Notes under the pieces: generated by a model
Told to the model about the DNA's origin: nothing
The model's input: only the letters and a program-made list of their open reading frames with translations
The model's database searches: none
Translations under genes and position numbers: made by a program
NCBI GenBank assembly: GCA_012932865.1
Contig: SAXG01000064.1
Coordinates: 10,952-74,951 of the forward strand
Direction of reading: 5' to 3'
From: Amylostereum areolatum
Taxonomy: Eukaryota; Basidiomycota; Agaricomycetes; Russulales; Stereaceae
DNA: 64,000 bases
Shown: positions 1 through 10,676 of the stretch, piece by piece
Position numbering within the stretch: position 1 is the stretch's first letter
How the letters are laid out: the number at the start of each line of letters is the position of its first letter

Positions 1-294
1 TGAAGCAAAGGCAAGATAACAGAGACGTACCACAAGTTGAAAGGCATCAGTACCCTTCTGAACAACATCTGCATCCCAAGACCCACGGGCATATGCGAGC
101 TTGACAGAAGGATTTAAAGCTATTGCAATAGATAAGTGAAGAGAAACACAGTACAAAAGCATCACTTACTAAGGCATATAAAATACTTTGGTGACTGCCG
201 CGCAATGTTGAGCCACTTCTGGATTTTTGTAACACCCTTCTCAATGCCTGCCTTGACAGGTGCGTAGCGGGGATTAGATGCAAGATGAAGCCAT

Positions 295-302
295 GCCTGC
301 TC
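295..302. repeat. target-site duplication of the MITE, left copy
   Basis: GCCTGCTC, identical to the right copy at 958-965; 8 bp is the standard hAT duplication length. Confidence 0.93.
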
Positions 303-957
303 TAGAGCTCTTCACGAGTGCACTCTTACAGGTACCTGCAACCTTGAGACAGGTACCTGTGGCTCCAGATCTTATACTCCCACTCTCACAAGTATCAGGC
401 ACACAGGTACCTGTGGCACGGATACTCCCACTCGCGGATACACAGGTATGACAAGTACCTGTTGTTCCTAGAAAATATGATATAAGCGGCAGCGGGGGCC
501 TTCTCAGACTCACCTTGGAAGCTCTGTTAAGCATATTGACACTCCATTTTGAAGGTGAGGATAATGCCAGTAACATTTGGGTACAGGTAAACATGCATCA
601 GGTTATGATACAGCGTACCATGCAAGGCTTTCAATCATATATGTGAGGAGAGGAGAGGAAAGGGATGAGAAAGGAGCCACAATGGAAACAACAGTACATA
701 AGGATCTGCAAGAGATAATGCTTATACCAATCCAATAGCTATTATTTGTAATTATATCAAGATCAACCCTGCCAAAGTATCTGACAGGTATTTGACAGGT
801 ACTTGCACAGGTAACCTGTGAGCTCAAAAGTCATACCTGCACTCTCACGAGTATCAGGCACACGAGTACTCGTATCCGCGGATGGCAATACCCACGGATG
901 TGCCTTACAGGTACTCATACAGGTACTCACGAGTATAGCCACTCGTGAAGAGCTCTA
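303..957. mobile_element. non-autonomous hAT MITE nested in the hAT transposase gene
   Basis: The ends are perfect 18-bp inverted repeats, TAGAGCTCTTCACGAGTG at 303-320 and its complement at 940-957. They begin with the hAT pattern T-A-R-N-G. Identical 8-bp target duplications GCCTGCTC lie at 295-302 and 958-965. Inside are many copies of short palindromic motifs (acaggtacctgt, gagtatcaggcacac, cgagtactcg) near both ends, as in hAT subterminal regions, and no coding capacity. The perfect repeats and duplication suggest a recent insertion. Removing the element plus one duplication restores the transposase reading frame. Confidence 0.93.
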
Positions 958-965
958 GCCTGCTC
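958..965. repeat. target-site duplication of the MITE, right copy
   Basis: GCCTGCTC directly after the right inverted repeat, matching 295-302. Confidence 0.93.
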
Positions 966-2999
966 AAGACATTCAAGAACAGGAAGACTCTTCCATGCTG
1001 TTGTAGTCTTCTCAGCGGAGAACTCTGCCTGTGCACGACGAGGCTCCTGAAAATAGATGTAAGAAGCTGGTCAGCCATGTACAGGAGTCATTGGCTAACC
1101 TCAAGGACTTCCTTCATCAAGGTGATGAGGTGCCACTCATCACTTGTCAACAAGTAGTCGGCATATTTCTTCCCCTTTAGTGTCGGCACAGCTGGGCTAT
1201 CGTCCGCAAGCTTACAGAACTTGTTGATTGCCTATAACAATCTGCTAAGCATCATAACGGATAGGAGGAATTAAATCTACCGCTCGGTTTTTTAATGCAC
1301 GCTCCATCAAGTCGTACATAGACCCCCATCGAGTCCGAACCCACTTTAGGAGCTCAAGCAGGGCAAGGCCCTCCTCCGTGCAAAGACGAAGCAGGTATTT
1401 CTTTGCCTGTGGTGATGCACGGTTCTAAAGAGCACATAAGCAGCAGCCACATAACAAGAGAAAACACGTACCTGATTAATGAATGCCAGAATTTTTCCGA
1501 GCGTGTCGCCAGGGTCAAAATCAACCTCCTCATCATCCGGACAGTTCCCATCCTCATCGACATCCAGCAAACCCAATGCATCAGCCTCCCAATCATAATC
1601 ATCTTCCTCGGTGGCACCATCATCAGCTTCATCGGCATGGGCAGCAGACTTGGGTTGGCGGAAGCGCAAAGGTGTAGGGCAAACCGCCTCGATAAAATCC
1701 TTCGCACCCAAGTGTATAGCATGCTCGAAGCAATGCCCGCGGCGCTCCTTCGCAATCCAACGACGGCCCTCCGGATTATCCAAGACACGCTCCATGACGC
1801 GGAGACATTTGTCGTTGGTGCTAACATTGTCGGCAGTAGCCCATGCAAGCTGCAAAGCTGAATGAGAATACATGCCAGCATATATTGGTCGAGAAACCTA
1901 CCTTATCGCGTATGTTATAGCGGTCAACAACCCGCATGACCACAGCGGCCGTGTTTGCACCGCTATGATTACCTTCAATCTCGGTGTAGCCAAGCAGGCG
2001 GGACCGGAGTGCCCACTCTGTCGGCTGCTCCTTTGGCGCGTCGATAAAGTGCGCTGTAACGGCTATAAATGGTGCGCCCGAGTTCGAAGTCCAGCCATCG
2101 AATGTAATTGAGATCTGGCATGGAAGATGCTTGTACACATTTCAGCATATGAACGGCACGCAGATTATGATAATTTACATACTGCAAACTCTTCGGCAAT
2201 CCGTTTTCTGAGGGCCTCCGCCTTTTCGACGATGCGCTCCCGCAACGTAGTACGGTGAGGGATGTCGCTATCCTTTGTTTCCGGGCGTTGGTACGTGAGG
2301 ACACGTCGAAACGGCGCGCCGTCGACAATCCGAAAAGACTAGTTGTATGTTAGCTTGTTACAAAGGGCTATATCGGAAACAAGCGTTACCTCATCCTCGG
2401 TCACAACGAACTCGACTATGTGGTCGAGCAAACCTTCTTTGGTCCACTTCGCAGGCTTGTCTTTTAGGTAGGTTTCCAGAGACTGTTGGACTGTTTTGTC
2501 GTCCGCATCCTTGATCTCGATTGTAACTCGGATCTCGTCCTCGTCCGTGCCAGCATTCATGTCGACCGCCATGCCGTCCGGGATCGCGCATGCATTCGGC
2601 TCGATCTTGGCACGCTTGCACTGGTCAAGGTAGGCACCACCGTGAGTTGCCCAATGCCTATGCATTCCGAGATCAGCGAGTAGATCGGAGGTAGCTTGAG
2701 CCCAACGTACCTTTGAATGTGCATCCGAAGCGTAGACGTGCTCCCGCTAAGCCAGGAGTTGGCCTCGGAGCGGCCGTTATGCCTAGAACAGTGTAAGGAT
2801 AACATTATGCTTCGTAAAACTGTAAACGTACCTGCATACTTCGCACCAGCTTCCTTGTTTGACTTCGCCGTTGATGATCCGTTCGTCCTTGGTGAATATC
2901 AGCCGGACGTCGCGGCTACGCGGATCATCGTCTCGGTGCGCGTGGAATTTGCGATCCTTCGGCACGCACGTCAAGATACGGACAGCATTTGTGGAGGTG

Positions 3000-3260
3000 G
3001 AGGACGCAGTTGCCGGCGTAGGAGATGAACGTGTTTGCGAGCGCCGGGGAAGAGGACGTGTTTGCAAGCGTGGAAGTGGAGGACGCGGTTGCGAGCGCAG
3101 GAGACAGACGCGGTTGCGAGCGCCGGGAAGGAGGACGCGGTTGTGAGCGCAGGAGACGGACGCGTTTGCGAGTGCCAAGAAGGAAAACACGATTGCGAGT
3201 GTGGAGGATGAGGGCGCGTTTGAGAACGCGGGGGTGCGTTAACGCGTTTGAACGCGGGCA
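3000..3260. repeat. degenerate minisatellite at the 5' end of the transposase gene
   Basis: About eight diverged tandem copies of a unit of roughly 28-32 bp built on tttgcgagcgccgg-gaaggaggacg. On the minus strand it reads as Arg/Pro/Ser-rich peptide in all frames, so several long overlapping open frames here are artefacts of the repeat. It lies where the N-terminus of the hAT transposase should start. Confidence 0.7.
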
Positions 3261-3569
3261 CGGCGTGGGATGGGTGACGTAGAGGCCGTGGCAGTGCCAT
3301 TGATTGCCGCCGTGTCGACGTGGTTGAGGGAGGAGCGGCAGGGAGGAGGACAGGTGGGGAGGTGATGAGTGAGGATGGCGAGATGGTGTTGCGTGAGGGT
3401 TGTGGAGACGCGGTGTGTGAGGGACGGAGAGCGAGAGTTGAAGGGTGTGGTGAGGGTAGATGAAGGGTGGAGGACGTTGAAGAGAGTGGGGCAGGAAAAA
3501 AGCGAATGGGATGGTGAAGGTTTCAAAGATTTTTTTGTGTTTACAGGAGGGCCCGCGCACCCTCAGGGC

Positions 3570-3735
3570 ACGTGACCGAACCACGGTTCGGGCCGGTTCT
3601 GTCGGTTCTCACCCGGCCCGAACCCGAACCCGAACCGACGGCCGAAAGCTAGAACCAGAACCAGAACTGGACCGAACTGTCGGTTCAGTTCAGTCGGTTC
3701 AGGTTCGAACCGCGGTTCTGAACTGAACTTTGGCA
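3570..3735. repeat. GGTTCGG-rich subterminal repeat region of the hAT element
   Basis: Dense direct and inverted copies of ggttcgg, gaaccg, ggttcag and cccgaac next to the inferred element end at 3741. This is consistent with hAT subterminal transposase-binding motifs. No coding sense. Confidence 0.65.
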
Positions 3736-3749
3736 ACACTAGAGATTCG

Positions 3750-4588
3750 GGCCCGATCCGGGCTCACCTTTCCATTTTCAAAACACTGTTTTCGACTCGG
3801 CCGGAGCCCTGTTTGCACAGCAGCATGATAGAACGGCTCAAGCGCTCAATATCAATAGCACTCACTGGCAAACTCACTCAGTGGGCCTACGTTATCATTC
3901 AAAAGTTATTATTTGAAGAGTGCCCGTGGGCGTTTGTTTGTTTGAATCAAGGACCACTGGATGCCGTTCCGTAACCATCTATAGATAGATAAATCGGTTT
4001 AGTACAATGACTGTAGACGCTAGCGCTAAATTCTAAACGACGTGTTCAAGTTGGTGGCTGCGTCGTGGTGCAGGGTGCCAGCGTGTCGGAACAGGGCAGG
4101 GTCGAAACTGGAGATCTCGTTCAGGCTCCGTAAGTTCGGTCTAGTCCGTCGGGCCGTCGCTGACCTAACCAGAAGATAGTCGTTCTAGGTTCGGTCCAAG
4201 CCGCCGTTCACAGTCCGCTTCGCCCTGACCACGGACTAAAGGGGGTTCTACACTGTTCTACACCACCAATATTGTCGCCAATCGTGCTCTCGTAAGCTGC
4301 GTTGAACGTCGATTAGGTTGATGTCCCACGCAATCGAGAACAATACGCTACAAAAGGTTTTGTGTTTTACGTGAGCACGAGCGCGCTGGAGACGAGTTTC
4401 AGACTTGAGTTCTTGAGTTCTGGGGTAAAGTTCTCTGTCCAGGGTCCTGGTGTATGAGAGTGTAAGTATGGAGGTTGCCGATGCCCTGAACGTGGATACT
4501 AGGGTCACTCGGGAGCCGGGGTTTGAGATAATAGAACAATAAGTACTACACAACGCTTCAAAGCTTCAGATCTCAGATTTCAAGTTCA
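3750..4588. other. intergenic region upstream of kinase-like gene A
   Basis: No convincing gene on either strand. The last part (about 4590-4714, just before the preferred ATG of gene A) resembles, in inverted orientation, the sequence upstream of gene C (about 19237-19370), so the A/C duplication includes 5' flanking DNA. Confidence 0.5.
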
Positions 4589-5939
4589 ATGTTTCAACCT
4601 ACGGATATTGCCGGAAGCTTATTCAAATTCGAGGGTACTTATACGAGAGCGAGCCTTCCCGAGAACGATACCAGAAAACCCACTGCCTACCTCATTCTCC
4701 TTCAACTCGACACTATGCCACTCGAACTGAAGAAGAAGGTCGACTTCAGAAGCGTCAACCTCAGAGACCTCGTCGCCAACCATGAGGATTTTGCGTGCCA
4801 TCGTGATCGCTTGCAGCAGCTCCATGAAAAAGCTGTCAGCAACCCCCTCAAGATCGGGTACTCATTCAGCTTCGTCCTCCCTCACCCTCAGGTCGCGCTT
4901 CCGGGAACAAGATCACTTCCACCCTTCGCTCACTTAACCAACATTCCTCTTACGGTACGTCTGGAGAGGCGGTTCGAAGGGAACTTGCAGGGTCTTGTCT
5001 GGCTCTGTACCGTGGGCCACGACACGTTGAAGGACTCAGAAAACAACCGCGTCATTGCCAAATTCATACAGCCCTCTATGCTTCGCATTCCGAACAGTTG
5101 GCGTGAATATTCACTGGACAAACCGAGCGAGCCCTACATTGCCCCTAGCGATCTCGTGACCTCGGAGCAAACTGCGTACAATAACCTTGCGTTGCTTCAG
5201 GGAGGGATTGTTCCCCATTTCTACGGTGCACACGAGGTACGTTTTTCGGCAGCTCGTTCGCTTTTCGTGCTTCGGTCTCACTAGTTTTATATATTTCAGG
5301 TTATCATGCCAAACGATGAAGTAGCCACCATGCTCATCATTGAATACGTTGAAGGCATAACGCCCAAGAAGTTCAGAAAGCCGCACGACATCGATACATG
5401 GGAGCCTGAACGTCATGAGAAGCACGTTGCGAAGCTCCAGAAGGGGGTGCGTATTTATTGTCCTCGTTGCAATCTTGAGTTCGTCTTCAATACTGACTTG
5501 TGTATGTCAGCTCGTGGCTGCACAACATGCCCTCGCCAAGATCCACGCCTCCGGCGTGCTCCACAACGATTTAAATTCAGACAATATCATCATAATACCG
5601 TCCACCACTTCGCACGATGCGGTATCCGTCACCTTCATCGACTTCGGGCAGAGTATGTGGCAGGAAGGCTCAGCCGCGGATTGGGTAAAAGCTTCCGAAG
5701 ACAAGGAACTGCGCTTCTTGACCGACATTGAGATATTGTCCATGCATTTTACCTACTGTTGCCATATTCACGACCCCGTGATCAAGAGCTGGATCGCAAG
5801 GGGTGGCCCGGGTGTCTGTGTGGGGACCAAGGCCACTTTTGAACCCGGCACCGATAAAACCTATCTAATCCCTATCGGAGCTGAAGACACATCGGGCATT
5901 CCAGAGTACTTTCCTGGTATGGTGGGAAAGCATAAATAG
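4589..5939 (+). CDS. protein-kinase-like protein A
   Basis: Three exons: start to 5236, 5300-5446 and 5511-5939, with GT-AG introns. The open frame begins at ATG 4589, but the paralogues begin near the conserved KVDF, so ATG 4715 (MPLELKKKVDF) is the likelier start. The kinase-like fold shows a beta3-type VIAKFIQPSML lysine, a helix-C glutamate in SEQTAY, a hinge IIEYVEG, the catalytic loop HNDLNSDN (H, D and N kept) and FIDFGQS in place of the DFG. The C-terminal lobe is short, and the tail carries the family-specific WIARGGPG. The length of about 400 aa is small for a kinase. Substrate and activity are unknown; this resembles the expanded fungal kinase-like families. It is nearly a copy of C (17991-19236, inverted). 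Confidence 0.82.
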
Positions 5940-6568
5940 TAGATGGAATAGACAGGACACGGGAATAGGAATACGTTGACGATGCGACAAGTTGTCCGGT
6001 GGCCATCTACCGGTCGCTCGGCTGGAGAGTCGGCGTACGTACGTTGTATAGATGACTCGGCCAATTTACATCCATTTCTCAACTGACATTGAATCGGATT
6101 GACGCGTTGACGCGGCCCAAAAGGGACTCCCGGGCATTGCTTGCTGGTACACCCCGACAGGTATAAAGGGAGAAAACAATCGACCCCAGATGGAGCCTGT
6201 CGGAATCCGTGATAGGAGCGGGGAAAGATTCATAGATTCGGACGACAATTCAGGCGACGATTAAGATGATGATTCGGACGATGATACCGAAGACGATACA
6301 GACGATGACGATGACGGTTCAGATGACGATGCAGGAGACCCTGCAGACGACGAATGATACGAGCGGCCTACGCGCCAGCAATCCATGTTGTAGAACTTGG
6401 CGGGGATAGGCAGATGTACTGGGTGTTATTCCGTGGTCATCTTATTACTGTTCCTCTTGCGAGTTGCCCGTAACTTAGTGACAGGCAGAGGGGAGAAGGA
6501 GCAACGTACTATATGGGGAGGGAGGCCATGGTATTGTCAAATTGGAGTCCCGCCGCGGTACAGGTCGA
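5940..6568. other. region downstream of kinase A with a GAY-triplet acidic remnant
   Basis: Bases 5940 to about 6025 are also present, inverted, downstream of gene C. From about 6235 to 6355 there is a run of GAC/GAT triplets that would read Asp-rich, broken by stops, possibly the decayed acidic tail of a lost gene. Nothing else recognisable. Confidence 0.5.
6235..6355. repeat. GAC/GAT trinucleotide-rich tract
   Basis: Imperfect GAY repeats (gatgatgattcggacgatg and similar). One plus-strand frame reads almost only Asp, Glu, Ser and Gly with an internal TAA, so it is simple sequence or a degraded acidic protein tail. Confidence 0.6.
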
Positions 6569-7678
6569 CGCGTACAGCTGTTTCCGAAAAGCTTGGAATC
6601 CGCGTCTCGCGCCCGCGAAAAATATGAAAAATACAGAAAACCCTGGAAATACTAGAAACTACGTAGACAGTCTGAACGCATACATACAGCATGCCTACAA
6701 TAGCGATGACGGTCAAGGAGGGTATATATGCATGATTGAACCATCTTTAGGTGACGAGGGAAGGATTATCCGGGATTATCGAGCGCGGCGGTCATGCTCG
6801 AGTCCACAACCACGACCTGACCACGACATCCTGTTTCCCTCGTCAAACCTCGACTTCTTCCCGCTTTTCCCCTCCACAATCCTTTTTGACGACACTGGTC
6901 CTGTGCCTATACTTTTAGATTGATCCGTGGTCCGCTGAAGCAACTGCCCGTCGTCGTCTTTCCCCGGCCACCTCGAGGGTCGATGCATCCTCAACGCTCA
7001 ACAGACAACACATTTAGACTGTCGGTGTCTCGAACATTACGCGGCACAGAACCCCAAGCGCCCATCCTTGAAGGCGAACATCTGATCTGCAAGCATTGTT
7101 TGGCTAGCGGGGGAGTGGGTGTGCAGGATGATGGGGAGTGGCTATCGGTGCGCACTTACCTTCTGTACACACTCCCAATGTATCCTTCCTTCTACGCTAT
7201 CCCAATGGTGAATGCCCTGTCTCGTCCGGGAATACCATGTTCGTACGACGTTCACTTTCCCGTGCGTGAATCCCCGGACCCCAATGCCAGCCGATGCCCT
7301 GCACACTTCTCCGCCCCTCCCTGCTCTAAGTGTCCTCTTTTCCGTGAGCAATGTCACCCTTGGTATTCCAACCCACACCATGACCATTCCATTCCCGGAA
7401 ATCTACGTCGAGGACGTTGTCAGCCACGTTGCGCTGTCCGTTACCCGATGAATACTGTCACCAGAAACAACGGCGCCGCCGCTCGTTGACTACACACCGT
7501 CTCACATGGCAAATCACTATTATGACTTCCGGCATACTTCACCCAGTTGTACCGTACTTTTATGTGAGCTAGCGGGGCTGAGACGGAGCTGTATGTATTT
7601 TAAGGATTTGGGGGGTTTTTCATATTTTTCGCGAGCGCGAATCGCGGATTCCAAGCTTTTCGGAAACAGCTGTACGCG
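6569..7678. mobile_element. 1.1-kb element with about 63-bp terminal inverted repeats (copy R1)
   Basis: The left arm 6569-6631 and right arm 7616-7678 are inverted copies. The outer 36 bases match exactly (starting CGCGTACAGCTGTTTCCG) and the rest has a few mismatches. The body from about 6658 to 7640 recurs in the same orientation at 20441-21441. Short open frames conserved between the two copies (for example minus 7142-7387 and plus 7212-7451) match no family I recognise, so it is probably a non-autonomous DNA transposon. No clean target duplication could be assigned, because both flanks are rich in GCGAC. Confidence 0.72.
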
Positions 7679-7969
7679 ACGCGCGCGCTTTGCTTCATAT
7701 CGTCAACTAGTTCTCCAGATACCAGTGTCCACCGCACGCGTTGACGCGATAGCGAAGTATCTTGCCTGCTTTTGGTACACTGATAGAATAACCCCGACCA
7801 TATTCCAGATTTTCAAGCCCCCCCGCCCGCCTATCCGTGTTTAGCCACGTCGACGTCTTCTCCGTCGAGTTTTCAAGTCGACCTCCACACGCCGACGCCG
7901 ACCACAGCGCTCCATACCCTTCTCACTGGCTTATCTTCTTTATAACCCGAATTCATCCAACTCTGATCA

Positions 7970-9204
7970 ATGGCATCCTCGGACGCGGAAATCGTGGGCG
8001 ACTCCGTGGAGTCCAAGGTTGACTTTACCCTCGTTAATCTTCTGACTCTCGAGGACAACCCTAAATCCTACGCGGTCTACCGCGATCGTTTGCTTGAACT
8101 TCGCAAGGAATCTAGGGAGAATCCTATACGATCTGACGATTGTTTCGAGTTCAAGCTTCCACAACCTAGTGACATCGTCTCGGGTTCGAGGCTGCCGCCC
8201 TCCTTCCACCATTTGGAGGTCGGTACTCCTCTTCAAGTCCGGCTCGTCGAGCAGCTCGCGTTCGAGCGGAACTCCGTTTGGCTTTGCACTGTCGAAGCGA
8301 AATCCGCCGTTTTGGACCGCGTCATCGCCAAATTTATACAGCCCTCCACGCTTGAAATCCCCATCCATGTGGATTATCTGCGACATGAGAAGGGGTCTTA
8401 CATTGCTCCCATGACGTTCGTAGACTCAGAGCGAACCGCTTATGAGAAGCTTAAACCGCTTCAAGGTGGGAATGTTCCCCGTTTTTACGGCGCGCACAGG
8501 GTACGTGGATCAGTTTGTTCGGATTCGTACTACTGCGGCCTTACAGGGATATCCCAGGTGACCATGCCAAATCACGAGGTGGCCACCATGCTCATCATCG
8601 AATACGTTGAAGGCATGACGCCCTTCGAGTTCTACGAACCGCACCCAGGAAATCCCAAGTTATGGAAAGACGTAGATCATGAGAAGCACCTTTCAAAGCT
8701 TAAGGCGGGGGTATGTCTTCACCACTTGCCGCGTCCACGGTGGCCGATGCCTATTTCCCATCGCAGGTTATAGCTGCACAGCGCGCTCTCCTCAACATCC
8801 ACGCACTGGGCGTGCTTCACGGCGATACGAATGCAGGGAATGTTATCCTGAATATGAAGCAAGCAGCCTCGGACGTCGCCGATCCCGACTCCTGGGACGT
8901 TGTTTTCTTCGACTTCGAGTTCAGCATTTGGAAGGACAGCCCAGTGGACCTCTGGGTGAAGGACGATTATCAATTGCAGAGGATGTGGTGGACGGAAATT
9001 TACGATGTCACGGTCTTCACCAACCACTGCTGCTCTACCCACTGGCCGACCATGCGCGCTTGGTACGACAAAGGTGGCCCAGGCATCCGTGTGTTGTTCA
9101 AGCTCGTGGCGACTGACGACGGCGGCACCGAAATGAGTGTCGTGGGGGAGAAAGATACGACACATATTGCTCCCTTCTCTCTTGGCGGTTACGAGGCGCT
9201 GTGA
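7970..9204 (+). CDS. protein-kinase-like protein B, atypical DFG
   Basis: Exons 7970-8500, 8558-8710 and 8767-9204 give about 373 aa starting MASSDAEIVGD. Intron positions match gene A exactly. Family landmarks are VIAKFIQPSTL (beta3 Lys), SERTAY, RFYGAHR, LIIEYVEGMTP (hinge), catalytic loop HGDTNAGN with H, D and N kept, and the tail motif YDKGGPG. The magnesium-binding DFG is changed: the loop reads FFDFEF, so DFE replaces DFG. The first intron (57 nt) has no in-frame stop and a length divisible by three, so intron retention would add 19 residues. Function unknown; catalytic competence is doubtful. Confidence 0.82.
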
Positions 9205-9485
9205 GAGACGGAGAGATAGGGAGGTTCCGCAGAATCCGACTAGCTGTAAAATACGAAACTAGAGCGAGACTGTTCGCGACCCTTTCAATGTGAAGCGTAT
9301 GATGCGAACGCGACATTGGAATTGGAGGAATGAAGCTCAATTGCACTACGTTCAAGTCGTGGATACATGTTATCGCAAAGCAGTCCCGAGATACAACCCC
9401 TTCAGCAAGATTCATTATTCATACATGCCGTCGACGGCTTCCTTCCTTCCTCTCTTCCTCCCTCAGCAGTCGATCCACTCTCCCC

Positions 9486-10676
9486 TCAAGGCAGCGTCAG
9501 CACCGTCTGCATGAACTGGTCGTAGTTGATCTGCACCCATCCATCACGGTCGCTGTCGAGCTTGGCGAACGCCTCCGTGATCTGCTTCACAACGACGCAC
9601 GCGCGCACGAAGCGGTCAAAGGTGATGCCGGACGGCGCCCGTTGGGGCATACCATGGTGCGACGGCGGGGGGCCGGCGGAGGCTTTCATGTCTACCCCGT
9701 GGCGGGTAGCGCGATAAGTCCCTTAGGAAACGGAGGGCGGTGTGGTGGGAATACGCTCACCATATTTGCGCTCGAGGAGGCCGAGGAGCTGCGGGGAGAG
9801 GTTGTACCTGCGTAGGAAGGGGTTAGCGGCGTAGAGGAAGAGGGTGCGGCATAGGGAAGAGGACGAGAAGGCTCACCCGAACTGACGCAGAGCATCTTGC
9901 AGCTCGCCACCGTCGATGCTACCCGAGCCGTCCCTATCGAAGTGGCGGAACACGCCCTGCCAGTCCTATGTCCCAATCGGTTTCCATCGGTCATCCAGGT
10001 CGTGTTGCCCAAACACGATCGAACACTCACCTTGATGTATTTCCACAAGCCGGAGAACTAGTCGATCTTCGCGTCAGGACGGGTATATGTAGGCTGCACG
10101 CGGGGGAGAAGCTCACCTCGTTGAACCCGATCGTTCCGCTCCTGTCCGTGTCCTACATTCGCCCCTCGTATATCAGCATCAGGATGACAACACTGGCAAA
10201 AAAGCACGCACGAAGATGTTCATGAGGAGCTTGACCGTGTCGAGGTCGAACGGGGTCCAGTCTCCGTTGATCAAAGCGCGCTCTGTCCACCATCCGTCAA
10301 CCGTGCACATCTTCACCCCCTCCCAGCCGATGCCATCCGACAAGAGTAAAGTGCTCACGGAGTTCGGAGGCACTGATATGGTTCGATCGGTCGATATCGA
10401 CTGCCGAGAACCAGTTCCAGAGCCTGTGTGTGGATCGTCAGACCCAAACGGAGAGATACGGGGAAGGGAGGAGGGATGGCGTACGTGGGATCGGCGCCAG
10501 GAGGGGGGCCAGCTTGTCCTTGAGGAGCGAACCCGCCCGCGCCGTAACCACCTGAAGGGGGTGCACCGTAACTACCTGAAGGGGGTGCGCCGTACCCTCC
10601 CGAATTGTACTACGGCAATGCAATCAGCTTTTCGTATCATCTCATCAGACAGGGGGCGACGCACGCTGTAGGACAT
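9486..10676 (-). CDS. PEF1: penta-EF-hand calcium-binding protein (peflin/ALG-2 type)
   Basis: The start ATG at 10674-10676 lies in a 12-nt first exon (MSYS) spliced to YNSGGYGAPPSG, the Gly/Tyr/Pro-rich N-terminus typical of peflin-like proteins (exon 2 10485-10609, exon 3 10359-10423, exon 4 from 10282). EF loops follow in order: DIDRSNHISASE, then the ALG-2-like SELQRALINGDWTPFD, DTDRSGTIGFNEF, DRDGSGSIDGGE, a degenerate hand, and DSDRDGWVQINY as the dimerising fifth hand. It ends QFMQTVLTLP at 9486. Penta-EF proteins bind Ca2+ and dock to membranes or partner proteins; yeast Pef1 acts in polarised growth. At least six exons. It is the first of three conserved single-copy genes between the kinase-like pairs. 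Confidence 0.9.

Larger units (their letters stand above)
1..3030 (-). pseudogene. hAT transposase gene (BED zinc finger), interrupted by a MITE
   Basis: Pieces in order from the right: a BED-type zinc finger whose CEVC half (about 2850) is spliced to HNGRSEANSWLSGSTSTLR ending in MHI (about 2780-2700); ITFDGWTSNSGAPFIAVTAHF (about 2110-2050, printed without its flanks); TADNVSTND then CxxHAIHLGAKDFIEA (about 1835-1690); KWVRTRWGSMYDLMERALK (about 1360-1300); and the C-terminal YAPVKAGIEKGVTKIQKWLN (about 270-200), continuing through an intron (about 118-175) to NPSVKLAYARGSWDAD and off the window. These are the hAT hallmarks of cut-and-paste transposases with an RNase-H-like fold. An acidic stretch (about 1600-1500) interrupts the core, as is common in this family. 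A 655-bp insertion at 303-957 splits the coding sequence; across it the two halves rejoin in frame once one target copy is removed. The true start codon is unclear because the 5' end runs into a repeat. Confidence 0.82.
1..3741 (-). mobile_element. autonomous hAT-type DNA transposon, 5' part (runs off the window start)
   Basis: The transposase gene reads leftwards and continues past base 1, so only the 5' half of the element is visible. Its right end is inferred at 3741, where the complementary strand reads TAGTGTTGCCAAAGT. This fits the hAT terminal rule (T/C-A-R-N-G) and is followed outside by gagattcg (3742-3749), the expected 8-bp target duplication; the partner copy is off-window. Just inside the end, 3570-3730 is packed with direct and inverted GGTTCGG/CCGAACC-type motifs, as expected for subterminal transposase-binding repeats. 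The element carries a second inserted element (303-957). Superfamily assignment is secure from the protein; the exact end is inferred. Confidence 0.8.
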
